Of a stretch of DNA of 64,000 bases, positions 8,283 to 21,100 are shown in pieces; position 1 is the first letter of the stretch; the number at the start of each line of letters is the position of its first letter. Made by a program: the position numbers and the translations under genes. Below the pieces are notes generated by a model. The model was not told where the DNA came from, did no database searches, and was given only the letters and a program-made list of their open reading frames with translations. The stretch spans positions 124,001 to 188,000 of the forward strand of contig VFIW01000041.1 of the NCBI GenBank assembly GCA_006386115.1. Reading direction: 5' to 3'. This DNA is from Globisporangium splendens. Taxonomy: Eukaryota > Oomycota > Peronosporomycetes > Pythiales > Pythiaceae.

Positions 8283-8931
8283 TGTAATGGGCCACAACCA
8301 GCCATTACATGAAGGTGGATCTGTTCCCAGATCTAGTGTGTCACACACCACCTTCAGCGTGCATTGTGGAGACACAAATAACAAAGGGATTACGGTAATA
8401 CAGTCCCCACATGCACGTGTGACGTCATTCGATGACGTCACGAGTGTTCTCTGTGCTGATCAGTGCAGAATGTTGTTCTCATGTACTAATCAGTACAGAG
8501 CGATGACATCCATGTACTAATCAAGTACTGAGTGATAGTTCCTGCTTGGGAAACTGGACTGGCGACGAGACCGACGTGTCTCTGCCACCTGGAAGTGAGT
8601 GGCGCGAGCCAATCACTTTGCAGGGATTTTATACAAGACTTGAAGTTCAAGCTTCTAGAAGATCCCGTAGGTTCAACCTCAGTGTACCCAAGGTTTTATA
8701 TATCAGATTCATAGGTTTTATTGTGTATATTTAGGTTTTAGTTATAAAACCTGTAGGATCCCTTGGGGTTCATTTGTAAGTAGCGACAGGAACCATAACC
8801 TTTTCAATTCAGTTGCAAATTTTCCTCCAAGTACTCAAGTCTTCTTCCTCCCTCCAAGTCGGGAGATCGCTTCCTCTGGCACAAGCGTGTGTGCCGTGTT
8901 TGAGGGACTGTTGTTAACAGCCCCTCTTACA
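8283..8931 (+). repeat. 3' LTR of element B (649 bp), copy 1
   Basis: It begins TGTAATGG directly after aaggaggggatga and ends TCTTACA. The terminal inverted repeat is TGTAA/TTACA. Its first 27 bp are themselves an inverted repeat (tgtaatgg...ccattaca). Near-identical to the LTR at 9502-10151, with scattered substitutions and small indels. It contains a segment with repeated tgacgtca and gtactaatcagtac palindromes (about 8420-8530), which could be regulatory. Confidence 0.85.
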
Positions 8932-9066
8932 GCGGGTGGTGGTTTCGTGTTTGTGTGTTTGTGTGTGTGTGTGTGTGTTTGTAGCGTGTTGTGTTTTGTG
9001 TTTTTGTTGTCCTTTTTGTGGTCGAGCGGGTTGTTGGTTGCGTGTGTTGATGTAGTCGTTTTCGAG
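8932..9066. other. Spacer between element B and tRNA fragment
   Basis: GT-rich low-complexity DNA, including a (gt)n tract around 8955-8980. No coding potential is visible. It may be the original 5' flank of the tRNA gene. Confidence 0.5.
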
Positions 9067-9126
9067 GCGCGGTTGGCGCAATGGATAGCGTATCAGACTT
9101 CGAATCTGGGGGTTGCGGGTTCGAGT
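9067..9126 (+). pseudogene. tRNA-Arg(UCG), 3'-truncated
   Basis: About 60 nt match the first four fifths of a tRNA: acceptor strand 9067-9073; D arm gcgc-aatggata-gcgt; anticodon arm 9093-9109 with loop cttcgaa, which gives anticodon UCG; then the T-stem 5' strand gcggg and loop ttcgagt. The 3' strand of the T stem and the acceptor 3' strand are missing. At 9127 the sequence switches into a copy of element B. It is therefore probably not functional. The junction shares gggttcg with element B (7900-7906). Confidence 0.75.
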
Positions 9127-9425
9127 CTGTCGTCAGCAGGAGTTCTTCTTTCGGCACGAGCATTGCCACCACGAAGAACACGCTCCATCTTATTCTCGTT
9201 CTCAAGACGAACAAATGTTCGCCATGAGTCTCTCTGGGCTGCGATGTGTTGGTTCGGATCATCGCGATCGCTGATCCGACGCCAACTGAAGAACCGCTCC
9301 TTGTAGAACTCGAGATCCCCCTTCTTCTTCAGAATGGGAGAAATGCCAAAGAGTTCTGGAGCTGTCCGCTGTTGCTTGGACGACGGACGTTCTTCACGGT
9401 TCACTTGGTCACTTGGTCGCTTCAT
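9127..9425 (-). pseudogene. Truncated copy of the element B antisense ORF (N-terminal part)
   Basis: It starts with the same MKRPSDQVNREERPSSK at 9425 and stays open for about 100 codons to the tRNA junction, where the frame runs into unrelated sequence (stop at 9093). Compared with copy 1 there are about nine base changes in 300 bp, and most of them change an amino acid. One extra base just upstream alters the leader. There is no stop or frameshift within the shared codons. Confidence 0.6.
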
Positions 9426-9501
9426 TGCCAATTGGAAAGTGAACTGCTCCGAAAGGTCTGCAAAAGTACGCAAGGTACTTGTGACTTTAAGGAGGGGATG
9501 A

Positions 9502-10151
9502 TGTAATGGGCCACAACCAGCCATTACATGAAGGTGGATCTGTTCCCAGATCTAGTGTGTCACACACCACCTTCAGTGCGCATTGTGGACACACAAATAA
9601 CAAAGGGATTACGGTAATACAGTCCCCACATGCACTCGTGACGTCATTCGATGACGTCACGAGTGTTCTCTGTGCTGATCAGTGCAGAATGTTGTTCTCA
9701 TGTACTAATCAGTACTGAGTGATGACATCCATGTACTAATCAAGCACTGAGTGATGGCTCCTGCTTGGGAAACTGGACTGGCGACGAGACCGACGTGTCT
9801 CTGCCACCTGGAGTGAGTGGTGCGAGCCAATCACTTTGCAGGGATTTTAAACAAGACTTGAAGTTCAAGCTTCTAGAAGATCCCGTAGGTTCAACCTCAG
9901 TGTACCCAAGGTTTTTATATATCAGATTCATAGGTTTTATTGTGTATGTTTAGGTTTTAGTTATAAAACGTGTAGGATCCCTTGGGGTTCATTTGTAAGT
10001 AGCGACAGGAACCATAACCTTTTCAATTCAGTTGCAAATTTTTCTCCAAGCCCTCAAGTCTTCTTCCTCCCTCCGAGTCGGGAGATCGCTTCCTCTGGCA
10101 CAAGCGTGTGTGCCGTGTTTGAGGGACTGTTTGGAACAGCGCCCTCTTACA
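9502..10151 (+). repeat. LTR of element B family, copy 2 (650 bp)
   Basis: It begins TGTAATGG after ggaggggatga and ends TCTTACA at 10151. It aligns end to end with 8283-8931, including the tgacgtca palindromes and the ccatgtactaatcaa repeats. Confidence 0.85.
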
Positions 10152-10171
10152 TCTCCTCACCCGAGAACCCA

Positions 10172-10193
10172 TGTAATGGGGAGCCCCATTACA
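10172..10193. repeat. 22-bp palindrome resembling LTR termini
   Basis: tgtaatgggg-ag-ccccattaca is a perfect 10-bp inverted repeat around two bases. Its arms equal the first bases of the element B LTR. Flanks of about 18 bp on each side are also partly complementary (ctcacccgagaaccc against ttttggggtgaag), so a longer imperfect hairpin is possible. Confidence 0.6.
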
Positions 10194-11090
10194 ACGTTTT
10201 GGGGTGAAGTGAGAGAGTTAGATGCTAAACAGCATGTTCCCGCGCACCTAGCAGTCCTGCTATGTCATATCGTTGACAATTTTGCTCCATAGAAACATGC
10301 AGATATGTCGGAGTTGAATCCCATCGTTCTGGCTGAGTGTGAAGTGTGTGATTGAGAAGTGCTTTTTTTCTGTGAGTGCACTCTGTTGAACGATGTGTAC
10401 GATTATGCATTTATGGAGGGTCGACAGTACTCAATGACCTCTGCAGAGTTGGATCCACGTCAGCCGTCGCTCTTTTATTCAGCTTCCCACGGTACTTGCA
10501 CCATGACGTAATCTTCTCTTGTAAATTACGTTCTCGTTGCCGAATATTCTCGATTGCTTACGTCTGTTGACCAGCACGGCGAAAGATCGTGTCGTAAATT
10601 ACGCTCCACGTGTTGTCACAAACGGTGATATCTTCCCCACTCTGCTTTTTTCCTTCCCCCGAGCAGCACAAGAGCAGAAAGGAAGAACCCCCACGAAGAA
10701 GGTGAGCTCCCCGCGCCAAGAGAAGAGGACAGAAGTAGTGTGTGTGTGTGTGTGCGTATGCGCATCGTGCGCTGCAGATGGCGGCCGCAGTGTGCATGTG
10801 CGTGAGGTATCCTTCGTTGCCTCCCCTTCGTCCCCCTTGAAGCGCTCGCTGTTTGCTGGTTGGGATCGTGTTTGTATCTTTTCTCATGGCAATGGAATCT
10901 TTTCACAATACGTGCGGGGGGAGCGTGATGGAGAAGGGGAATTGTTGTGTGCTTGATATGGAAGAGGTGGTGTGAATGTGACGTGTGGTTTGCTAACGTT
11001 CGCTTTGTTTTTCTTTTGCGTATGTGTGGGTATAGAGCGCGGCGTTGTAACGTTTGCTTTCTTTTCAAGGACACAAGAACAACATCGACA
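10194..11090. other. Intergenic region upstream of CDC48
   Basis: No convincing gene. A (tg)n tract lies near 10737-10754. Short open frames on both strands show no recognisable domains. The last few hundred bases should include the CDC48 promoter and 5' UTR, but I see no clear core element. Confidence 0.5.
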
Positions 11091-13617
<2,527 letters not shown>

Positions 13618-13848
13618 ACGTGCAGAAATCGCAAGTACTCGTTGAGTAGTGAGCAGCAACGCCGTTCTTTTTATCTTTTCTTGCATCCATCTTTTTTTTG
13701 TTCAAAGAAAAAGCATCTTGAGCAGTAAAGAAGCATTTTCGATTTGCCCTTTTAAAACCTGTCAATGAGCTGTATGTTTTGGATGAATGGAGCAAGTCTG
13801 AACGTGAAACACGATGGTTGTCTACGGTAACTACGGGTCTGGAGCTGC

Positions 13849-14535
13849 TCACCATGCCAGTGCTGCAACAACAGAGACGAGAACCGACCCGATGGCGATG
13901 ACTTGAGACTGGAAAGAAGCGCTGCGATGAACGGATCTGCCGTGACTTTCGGTGCCTTTCACAACTGTCTCGCCAGCTGTCGATGCCGATCTGCTGTCGT
14001 CGAGTTCGCTATTCCCAGCGTCGTATTCCTTTTGTGCTTTCTCGGGCTTCGCTGCCTTCTTTGTGTCCTTGTCCCCAGCTGACGGATTCTTCCCATGAGC
14101 TCGTGATGATGACCCGGCGTGACTGCCAGCATGGACAGATTTTCCAGTCGAGGACCCAGAGCTTCCCTTCTTCGATGTCTTCCCCTGTTTGTTGTTCGAA
14201 TTCAATTTCCCTGCCGCTGGAGACTTGGAACTCAATGTCACCTGAGGAGAAGGTGACTGTGTTTTCGTCATTTCGGACTGCGAATGCGTTGCGGGACTGC
14301 TTGAGCCGCCAGGACCACCAACGGGCGCTGAGCTGGGTGTTGCTGCATTTACTGCGGCTGTGTTTTTGCTTGTTCCGCTTGAAGCTGGTGTACCGGAAAT
14401 TGGAGCTCCGTGAGTTGGCACTACGACTTGTGAACTTGCAGCTGGAACGGCGACGCTGGTTGGGGTAGCTGAGGGCACTGCGTTTGCTGTTGTGGCTGCG
14501 AGTAGACAGAACACTGCAACAACGCACTTGTTCAT
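13849..14535 (-). CDS. Secreted mucin-like protein, probably GPI-anchored
   Basis: 228 aa. The N-terminus MNKCVVAVFCLLAATTANA is a clear signal peptide with a likely cleavage after ANA. The mature chain is almost entirely Ser/Thr/Pro/Gly/Ala/Lys, as in O-glycosylated wall proteins. The last 18 residues (VIAIGSVLVSVVAALAW) are hydrophobic and end the protein, as expected for a GPI-attachment signal with a small-residue site upstream. No enzyme domain is visible. It is convergent with CDC48 (232 bp between stops). The family is not recognised; cell-wall or surface protein is inference from composition. Confidence 0.8.
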   Translation of the reverse strand: MNKCVVAVFCLLAATTANAVPSATPTSVAVPAASSQVVVPTHGAPISGTPASSGTSKNTAAVNAATPSSAPVGGPGGSSSPATHSQSEMTKTQSPSPQVTLSSKSPAAGKLNSNNKQGKTSKKGSSGSSTGKSVHAGSHAGSSSRAHGKNPSAGDKDTKKAAKPEKAQKEYDAGNSELDDSRSASTAGETVVKGTESHGRSVHRSASFQSQVIAIGSVLVSVVAALAW

Positions 14536-15112
14536 GTCGTTGCCCTGGATCGCTCACTTTGTTGCTGCAGAGCGCTTCTTTTGCAATGAGGCTGCTTGTC
14601 AGTCTCTCGGATTTGCCATGGCATAACCAGCAAGCATGCAACTCCGGCTCAGAAACGTTCCGAATTGCTTCTTCTGTGGCAGTGCAGAGGTGTTTTTAGA
14701 TACTGGTACATCCCGTGAGTAACCGCTTATTTGTGTTCTTGTGGGGTCAACACAGATAGCATGAGAGGCTTCATCGTCTCCGCAATTAGCAGATCGACGA
14801 CTGATGGGATGCCACGAGACCTTGCGCACTGAATCCTCGCTTGTCAATTGCCTTTGTTGTGAACGAACTAAATCGATTAAGCTAAATTTACCGTCGAACT
14901 TGCGCCATAGCCTTTTTTTAGTTTGTCGACATGCGATTTGTATGCGATTTTACCGATGCCTTGAAATGGGAAGCTTCACGGCTGACTGACCTTGGAAGAT
15001 CCATCTCAAATTCATGACCTTGAATCTAAACGCCAGCAAGTTGCCGCTGTACCTGGAAGATCTAGTGGAATTCACATCAGAATCCCGCAAATTGATGAAA
15101 ACATATTTTTGT
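14536..15112. other. Intergenic region
   Basis: It contains the 5' flank of the mucin-like gene and the 3' flank of the coiled-coil gene. No gene or repeat seen. Confidence 0.5.
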
Positions 15113-17962
15113 TTACTCGACCTTTTCATCCCAAGCTTGCAACTCTGCTTTTAGCTTTGCTTCTTCCTCAAAACAGCTTTCCTTGAGGCTTTGCTCGTGC
15201 GCTCGCAAATTATCTTCCAGGACTTGGTTCTTCTGTCCCAACTGCGTTTTCTTTACTCTAAGCATCTCTTGGGCTCTGCAATGCATACTTGATCAGTTTA
15301 GGCAAGAATAAGGTGTGTGTGTGGCAAACACTGTAAACTTCGTGTAACGCACTCTTTTTCATACTACAACATGCCAAGTACACAACAGACACCCTTGTCA
15401 GCAAACACGAAACCTCAGAAGGAACTCATGGCACGTGCAGAATATGCTAATAAATACCTTTTTTGCTCTACCAAGCTCCGCGATGAGCTGATTTTGGTCT
15501 GCCAGCCTCGCTGTTATTTTCGCCTTCTTGTTTTCGATAGCATTTGATGTGTCATGCAAGTGCGTGATCTCGTCATTCAGCAGATGAGACTTTTTCTGGT
15601 GTTCCCCGATCTGCTTTTTCAAAGTCTTGACTCTGATATCTTCTTGCTTGTTCGCTTCCTGTAGTTCTCGAAATTGTTCTTGAATCTGATGCAGCTCAGT
15701 TTGCGCCAACTCAATTTTCTCTCTGGCGTTGTCGGACTTTGACTTCCTTATTTGTTCACTCAGCTCCGCCAGTTTGCAATTTACCTACGTTAGAGTAAGT
15801 GTAAGTTGCATGGCGAATGTTAGTATCATCAAATAAAGTAGGCGCCTTACTTGATGTTTCTGTGCTTCGAGCTTTTCCAACTCACTCTAAATAAAGCAAG
15901 TCGTTAGAATGACGATGATTCACGATGCAGCTTGTATAATTCAATCAGCATACTTCTTTCTCTCGCACAATGCCAAGAAGAGCTTGGACTTCCTTGTGCT
16001 TGACCGTCACATCGTTCTGAAGTTTTGCTGTATCGAATCGGTCTCCGCCTCTATCAAAGTTGGAAATCTTCTCAACTAGCTCAGCAATGCTTTCCTGTAA
16101 ACGCAAAGTCTGTTGTTCATTGTTTAAAAACGATTCTGACACCAACATCAAACGCACCTCAGTATTCTGAATCTCGATGCACATCTCGATCAGCCTATCC
16201 AGCAAATTGTTTAGTGGCAACAACACTTACAATGGCGAGTCAGGATATGCATAACCTACTTCACATCGAGCATGTCTTGCTCTCGCTTCAGCACTCCCAC
16301 AACTGAATACGTATCTTCATTGGTCATCTGGATCCTTTCAAGCTCTGTTTCAGAGAACGCATGCTGGATCACGGAGCTAACCAACAGGTTTATAGCACAA
16401 AAGATTACCTGATGTCACGAAGACAATTCGTTTTTGGAGTGAGGCTCGTTGGTTTTTCATCTGAGTGCGAACTTTTTTACGCTTGACTTTGAGCTTACTA
16501 TTTGAGCGCTCTGCAAATGTTCATTTGTACACAGTGTTTTTTTGTCAGAGCAAAATAGAATCAAAGATTGATGGCAAGCAACAAATACCAATGTCGGCTT
16601 TCAGATGCACGATATCTTGCTGCAGTCTCCGTCGGATCATTTCAGCTTCCTTTTCTTCTGCCTGAAGTGTAATACTTAACTCTTGGGTTTCTCCTCGTAC
16701 TTTCTTCAAGCTGTTTTCCAACACTGCATGCTGGTCCGTCAAACCATTCGTCTCTCGATCCATTTCAGCAGTCTTTTCTTCGATGCATCTTTTCTTTTCT
16801 CGGAGTTTTTGCATTTCACTCTTCAAATCCTCAAGCGATGTCAGCTCATTGACTTTTGCAATTGCTGTTACACAAGGGTTCCATTACGAGTCTGAAGCAA
16901 GCAAGAAATTGTTTAAAAATGCTTCAAGAGGACAAACGCACCGAGTTTTGTTTGTGCATCGATTGATGCCTCAGCTAATGCCAGGTTTTCTGAGCGTTTG
17001 GCCGCTTCGGAGATCTGTCTTCTCAAAGCGAGCATTCCAGTCCGTAAAAGCTGATATTCTCGATGGAGCTCGGTGATTTGCGCCGACCGCATTGTTATTG
17101 CATCTGACACGCCGTGCACAAACCATTAACGCAAAGAGCATATGTTTTCTTGTGAATGAGCATACCTTGACGATGCTTATGCTTCGCTTCAGCAACTACA
17201 GATCATAGACCGAAATAAAAACAACATGCGCATCATGCAACACAGACTGTCCACTGCATCCCACTTACGGATTTTCCTTTCCTCTAAATTCTCCAAGTTT
17301 TTCAGCTCATGCCCAAGGACACCCTTCAGCTTGACATTCCGAGATTGCTCTTTCCGAATCAAATTCTGTCCGTCCCAAATTGTTAATACAAAACGGCGCA
17401 TTTACATTTTCTGTTTCCATGCATGAGCATACCTTAAGGTGCTCTATGCGTCCATTCACTGTCCCCACGTTTTCTTCATTCTGCTTGATGTTCCCCATCA
17501 GCTCCATCTCCGAGTGCATCATTTCCACTAGCAAATCGAACACATATCAAGACGCATACACATTTTGTTCAAAAAATCTCAGTCTTCATCAGTATTTGGG
17601 CTCCCAGCGTCAACTTGAACCCAAACACCCAATTTACCAATGTACTTGCGCAGATCACTGATCTCGTCGGCCATGCTTTCCTTCTCGCTCGCGTGCTGAG
17701 GCACCTGCTGCGGCTGCTTCTCCGTCCACTTGGCTCGATATGCGCGTCCGAACGAGTCCGCACTCGTCAGCTTCAACTTCAACTGGGAAATCTGCAAATG
17801 GCAGAATGCGGAATTGACCACCCACAGACAATCACTCACCAGGTGGGCAAGTGCAACCTCCCTCTACAAGAACGCTCCTGTTTCGCAGCAAACGAAAGCA
17901 GCAGGCAGTCTTCCTTTTGCGAGGTCAAATATGGCGATTACATTGGTGCATTCATTATTCCA
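15113..17962 (-). CDS. Coiled-coil protein, intron-dense gene (about 575-590 aa)
   Basis: Reading frames join through GT-AG introns. Exons supported by phase are 17638-17791, 17433-17527, 17269-17365, 17166-17195, 16942-17103, 16589-16864, 16409-16510, about 16367-16260, 16158-16194, 15954-16094, 15851-15886, 15458-15784 and about 15275-15113. The stop is at 15113-15115. A short exon at about 17840-17866 and a start near 17962 are tentative, as is the joint near 16370. Most introns are 41-110 bp; the last is about 180 bp and may hide an exon. The product is heptad-rich nearly throughout (for example LRKYIVEMMHSEMELMGNI and LKKQIGEHQKKSHLLNDEI). I cannot name the family. Ciliary or spindle coiled-coil proteins are obvious classes to test. 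Confidence 0.7.
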
Positions 17963-18166
17963 TGTACGTGTAGTTATATTCCTTGCGCGCTCACTCTTTC
18001 CTTCTCACTGCTCTACATGCTTCGGAGATTCGCGGTCAAATTCTGAAAAATATCATGTCGTCGCATGTTCGCACAGGCAAACAGGTCGGGCTCATGATGA
18101 TGATGATGATAATTCGTTGGTGGCAGGCACTTGCTGCGGATTGTTCAATGCCGCTGCGCTGCAGAT

Positions 18167-21100
18167 TTACTTCCACACCTTGATGTTGCCGTCGCGACTG
18201 CTCGATACGAGCATTGGCCCGTTGAGATCAACGAGCGTCAGGTCCAGAATGCAGTCTGTGTGCGCAGGCGACGGTGGGATCAGACCGCGGCGTTCCATTG
18301 TGACGGCGCTCTCGACGCCTCCACCAGTGGCAGCAACACTGCTCACGCTTCCTTGTGAGCTATAGTACGACGAGTCTTGGCAGATCGTGATCCCCGGAGG
18401 AGACAACTTCTTCCATGCCAGCTCTGGCTTGGTAATCGGGGCAGGAGACTGTGCAGATGAAGGTGTCGCGACAATCGCACCACCACCATTCATCTGCTGT
18501 TGATGTGATGAGCTCATGCGCCACCAATCGTTCGGAGCCACCTGGTTGTCGTAGAACGATTTTGCTTCGTCACTGCCGCACACGGTGTACGACGACTTGC
18601 CGTTGCGGATATCCCAGTATCGGATCTGCTTATCCTCGCCACCTGTGATCAACGCATCTGCCATGCCGCGGAAATGGAGCGACGGGCACAGAATCGCACG
18701 GACGCTCGGTTCTTCGCTATGCAGTGTAGTCGCGATGTCGTCGAAGGCAGTCGCGATGCCATAAATACCCAGAAGACTTCCCAAGACGCTCCGACTGCGG
18801 TGAGGGATCGGAATATGCAGCAGCGTGGGACATCTGCCTGCCTCTGCCTCGGATGCTTGAACATGTAACGTCCGGAAGACTGCGCGACACGCTCCAATAC
18901 TCAAATCAAAGACGGAAACTTCACCATCACCAGCTGCGACAAACACCAATGGCACCGAAGTTTCGTCAAGTGGGAGCGTATTGGGGAGCCCAAGACACGA
19001 TTTCAAGCGATGGATTGATCGATGAGACGAGTGGCGCCAAATGCGAATCAGCACAAGGAACCGCAGATCCCACAGGCAAATGAATCCGCGGCTGGTACCC
19101 ACAGCAAACCAACTGACATCTAGCGAGTGCGTCATGCACGTGATGTATCCAAGTTCCGGGGAAACTTCCAGCTTCCAGGCTTCTCGGCGCATGCGCAAAT
19201 CCCACGCGTGAATTTCACCATTTCGGGTGGCGTAAATCAAAAGCGACTCGGACACATTGTTGAAATAGTCGAGAACCATGACAGCGCTGTTCTCGGTTCG
19301 AATATCTTTCAAGCCCATTGCATGGAAATTGCCACCCACAGCATTCACCTTGTCGACTCGGAAGACGTGAACTGAGCCGTTGCTCGACGCAGACGCCACG
19401 GAATGACTGTTCTCAAGCACCACCATATCGGTTAGGACGCCGCCTTGACCATCGTAGGTGCAGCGAGAGCCTTGGTTGATGCTGTGTTGCATGGAGCGAA
19501 TCGACCAGAGCTTGACAGTTCCATCGTTCGACGAAGAAGCTAAAAAGCTGAAATCCTGGGCAGCTCCTATCCGGTTAACAGCTCCAGTGTGCTCTGCAAG
19601 CTCAGCAACGAGCACATTCTTGCGTGGTCGCCAACTCCGATGCGAGTACGACGCGTAGATGCCAGCACCGTTCCCATTCGCTGTTGGCACTCCACCGTTT
19701 CCAGATCCAGTCGAGATACCGAACGCTGCAGTGTTGTAAATCGTATTCACTGGAGACGACGCAGCTGATCCGCTGTCCACACTAATCCCAACACCTCGGT
19801 CACTACCCGGGGTGGCTACTACACTGGCTCCGACACCGCTCGAAGAGCTCTGCAAGGACGTGTACGGACTCAGCGGGTGGTTGTATATCGAGTAGTAGCT
19901 TCCATCAGGTTGTCGTAATGATCCAAGGTCCGGCGGAAGCGGAGGGACTCCCAGTGCTGTTAACCGAGCCAGTAGCTTTCTTGGATTCCTCAACGCTGGG
20001 TCCATAGCGGATTCCTTGAACGCGAAGTAGTGGTGATACGTTGAGTGCGTTCTCTTCATCATGCGCTGTCGTGATGGCGACACTGGTGACTGATGTGGAT
20101 CCAACAATCCGCCCACACCGTCGCCACCATACATGTCTCTCATGTTCATGTTGAGCATACTCACCATGACTCCTCCACCTGTTGAAGCAAAGTGATTCGA
20201 CTCATTGTGGGCTTGAAGCGCGTGCATTCCTACAGAAGGCAGGCTGGAATCGTCATAAGACCCTGCTCCCGACAATGGCATAGTAGACGCACCACTGGAT
20301 CCCACTGAGTTTAGCGGCAAGCTTGGTGCCTCGAGGCCATACATCTTGAGAATGAGGTGCAATGGCAAGTTGTCCAAGAGATGAACTTGGCCCGAGGACG
20401 ATCCGCCATTGCTCACCATGTGTCCATTTGCAGGAACGATGCTTGTATCCGTGCCAGAACGACTGTTCGCCGCAGCCTGCTGCTTTGTGACCAATGCTGT
20501 CGAATTGCCCGATGTGATTGAGACGGACGGAGTGGGTGGGACTCCAGATGGAATCGGCACGCCAATCAAGTTCGACGTCTTAATAGGTTGCGCAACGGAG
20601 AGCGCATACCGCATGTCTGGAATAGACAATACGCGCAAGTGAGAGCGTGAGATCTTCCTCGCGAACGGGTTTCCATTCCCGCCAGGAGCTGCCAGCACGG
20701 ACGACGATACCCCTCGTTCAGCCTTTGCGTGACCTTGCATTCTGGCTGCTTGTTCCGAATGCGCAAGCTCCATTTTACTCCGCATATGCATCGACGCGAT
20801 CGCGACGTACTGCTGCATGAGCTTCAATGCCTGGATTTCGTTTTTCTTGTGCTCGTACGAACTTGATGACTCTGCTGGTGGCGGTGTCCTTGGGGAGCCT
20901 GACGGTACGCGGTTCAAATTGTAACTGTCCAGCGAGTCAACACTGGACAACACGTCTCTGTTTTTCTTCCCTCCTCCGCGAGCATCTGCTGTGTCGGCGT
21001 CATTCGCCATCGAGTTCAGATAATTCTCCATCTCTGCAATGATTTCATTCGAGCCCGCAGACGACGCGATCAATGCGGCATCAAACGTTTCACGAGACAA

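Larger units (their letters stand above)
5826..8931 (+). mobile_element. Ty3/Gypsy retrotransposon B, 3' half, interrupted by element A
   Basis: The segment starts in the middle of pol, just before the integrase zinc finger, directly after the LTR of element A. Readable pol sequence (FRVHNGLLYYVV) is present from about 5830, so B was cut rather than ending there. It continues through integrase, the C-terminal module and chromodomain, an antisense coiled-coil frame, a polypurine tract and an LTR (8283-8931). Protein similarity to A is clear but distant, so this is a separate family. The other half should lie left of A's missing 5' LTR if the nesting is simple. Confidence 0.85.
9117..10151 (+). 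mobile_element. Truncated second copy of element B 3' end
   Basis: This segment repeats 7900-8931 with roughly 3 percent differences in the internal part: pol-distal spacer, polypurine tract and LTR. There is no upstream pol. The left end lies within the T loop of a tRNA gene. No second LTR is adjacent, so this is a fragment, probably made by a rearrangement. Confidence 0.8.

Noticed and set aside
8940..9060. GT-rich stretch considered as a CRISPR-like or regulatory repeat
   Set aside because: Simple (gt)n low complexity with no spacer structure; the DNA is eukaryotic.
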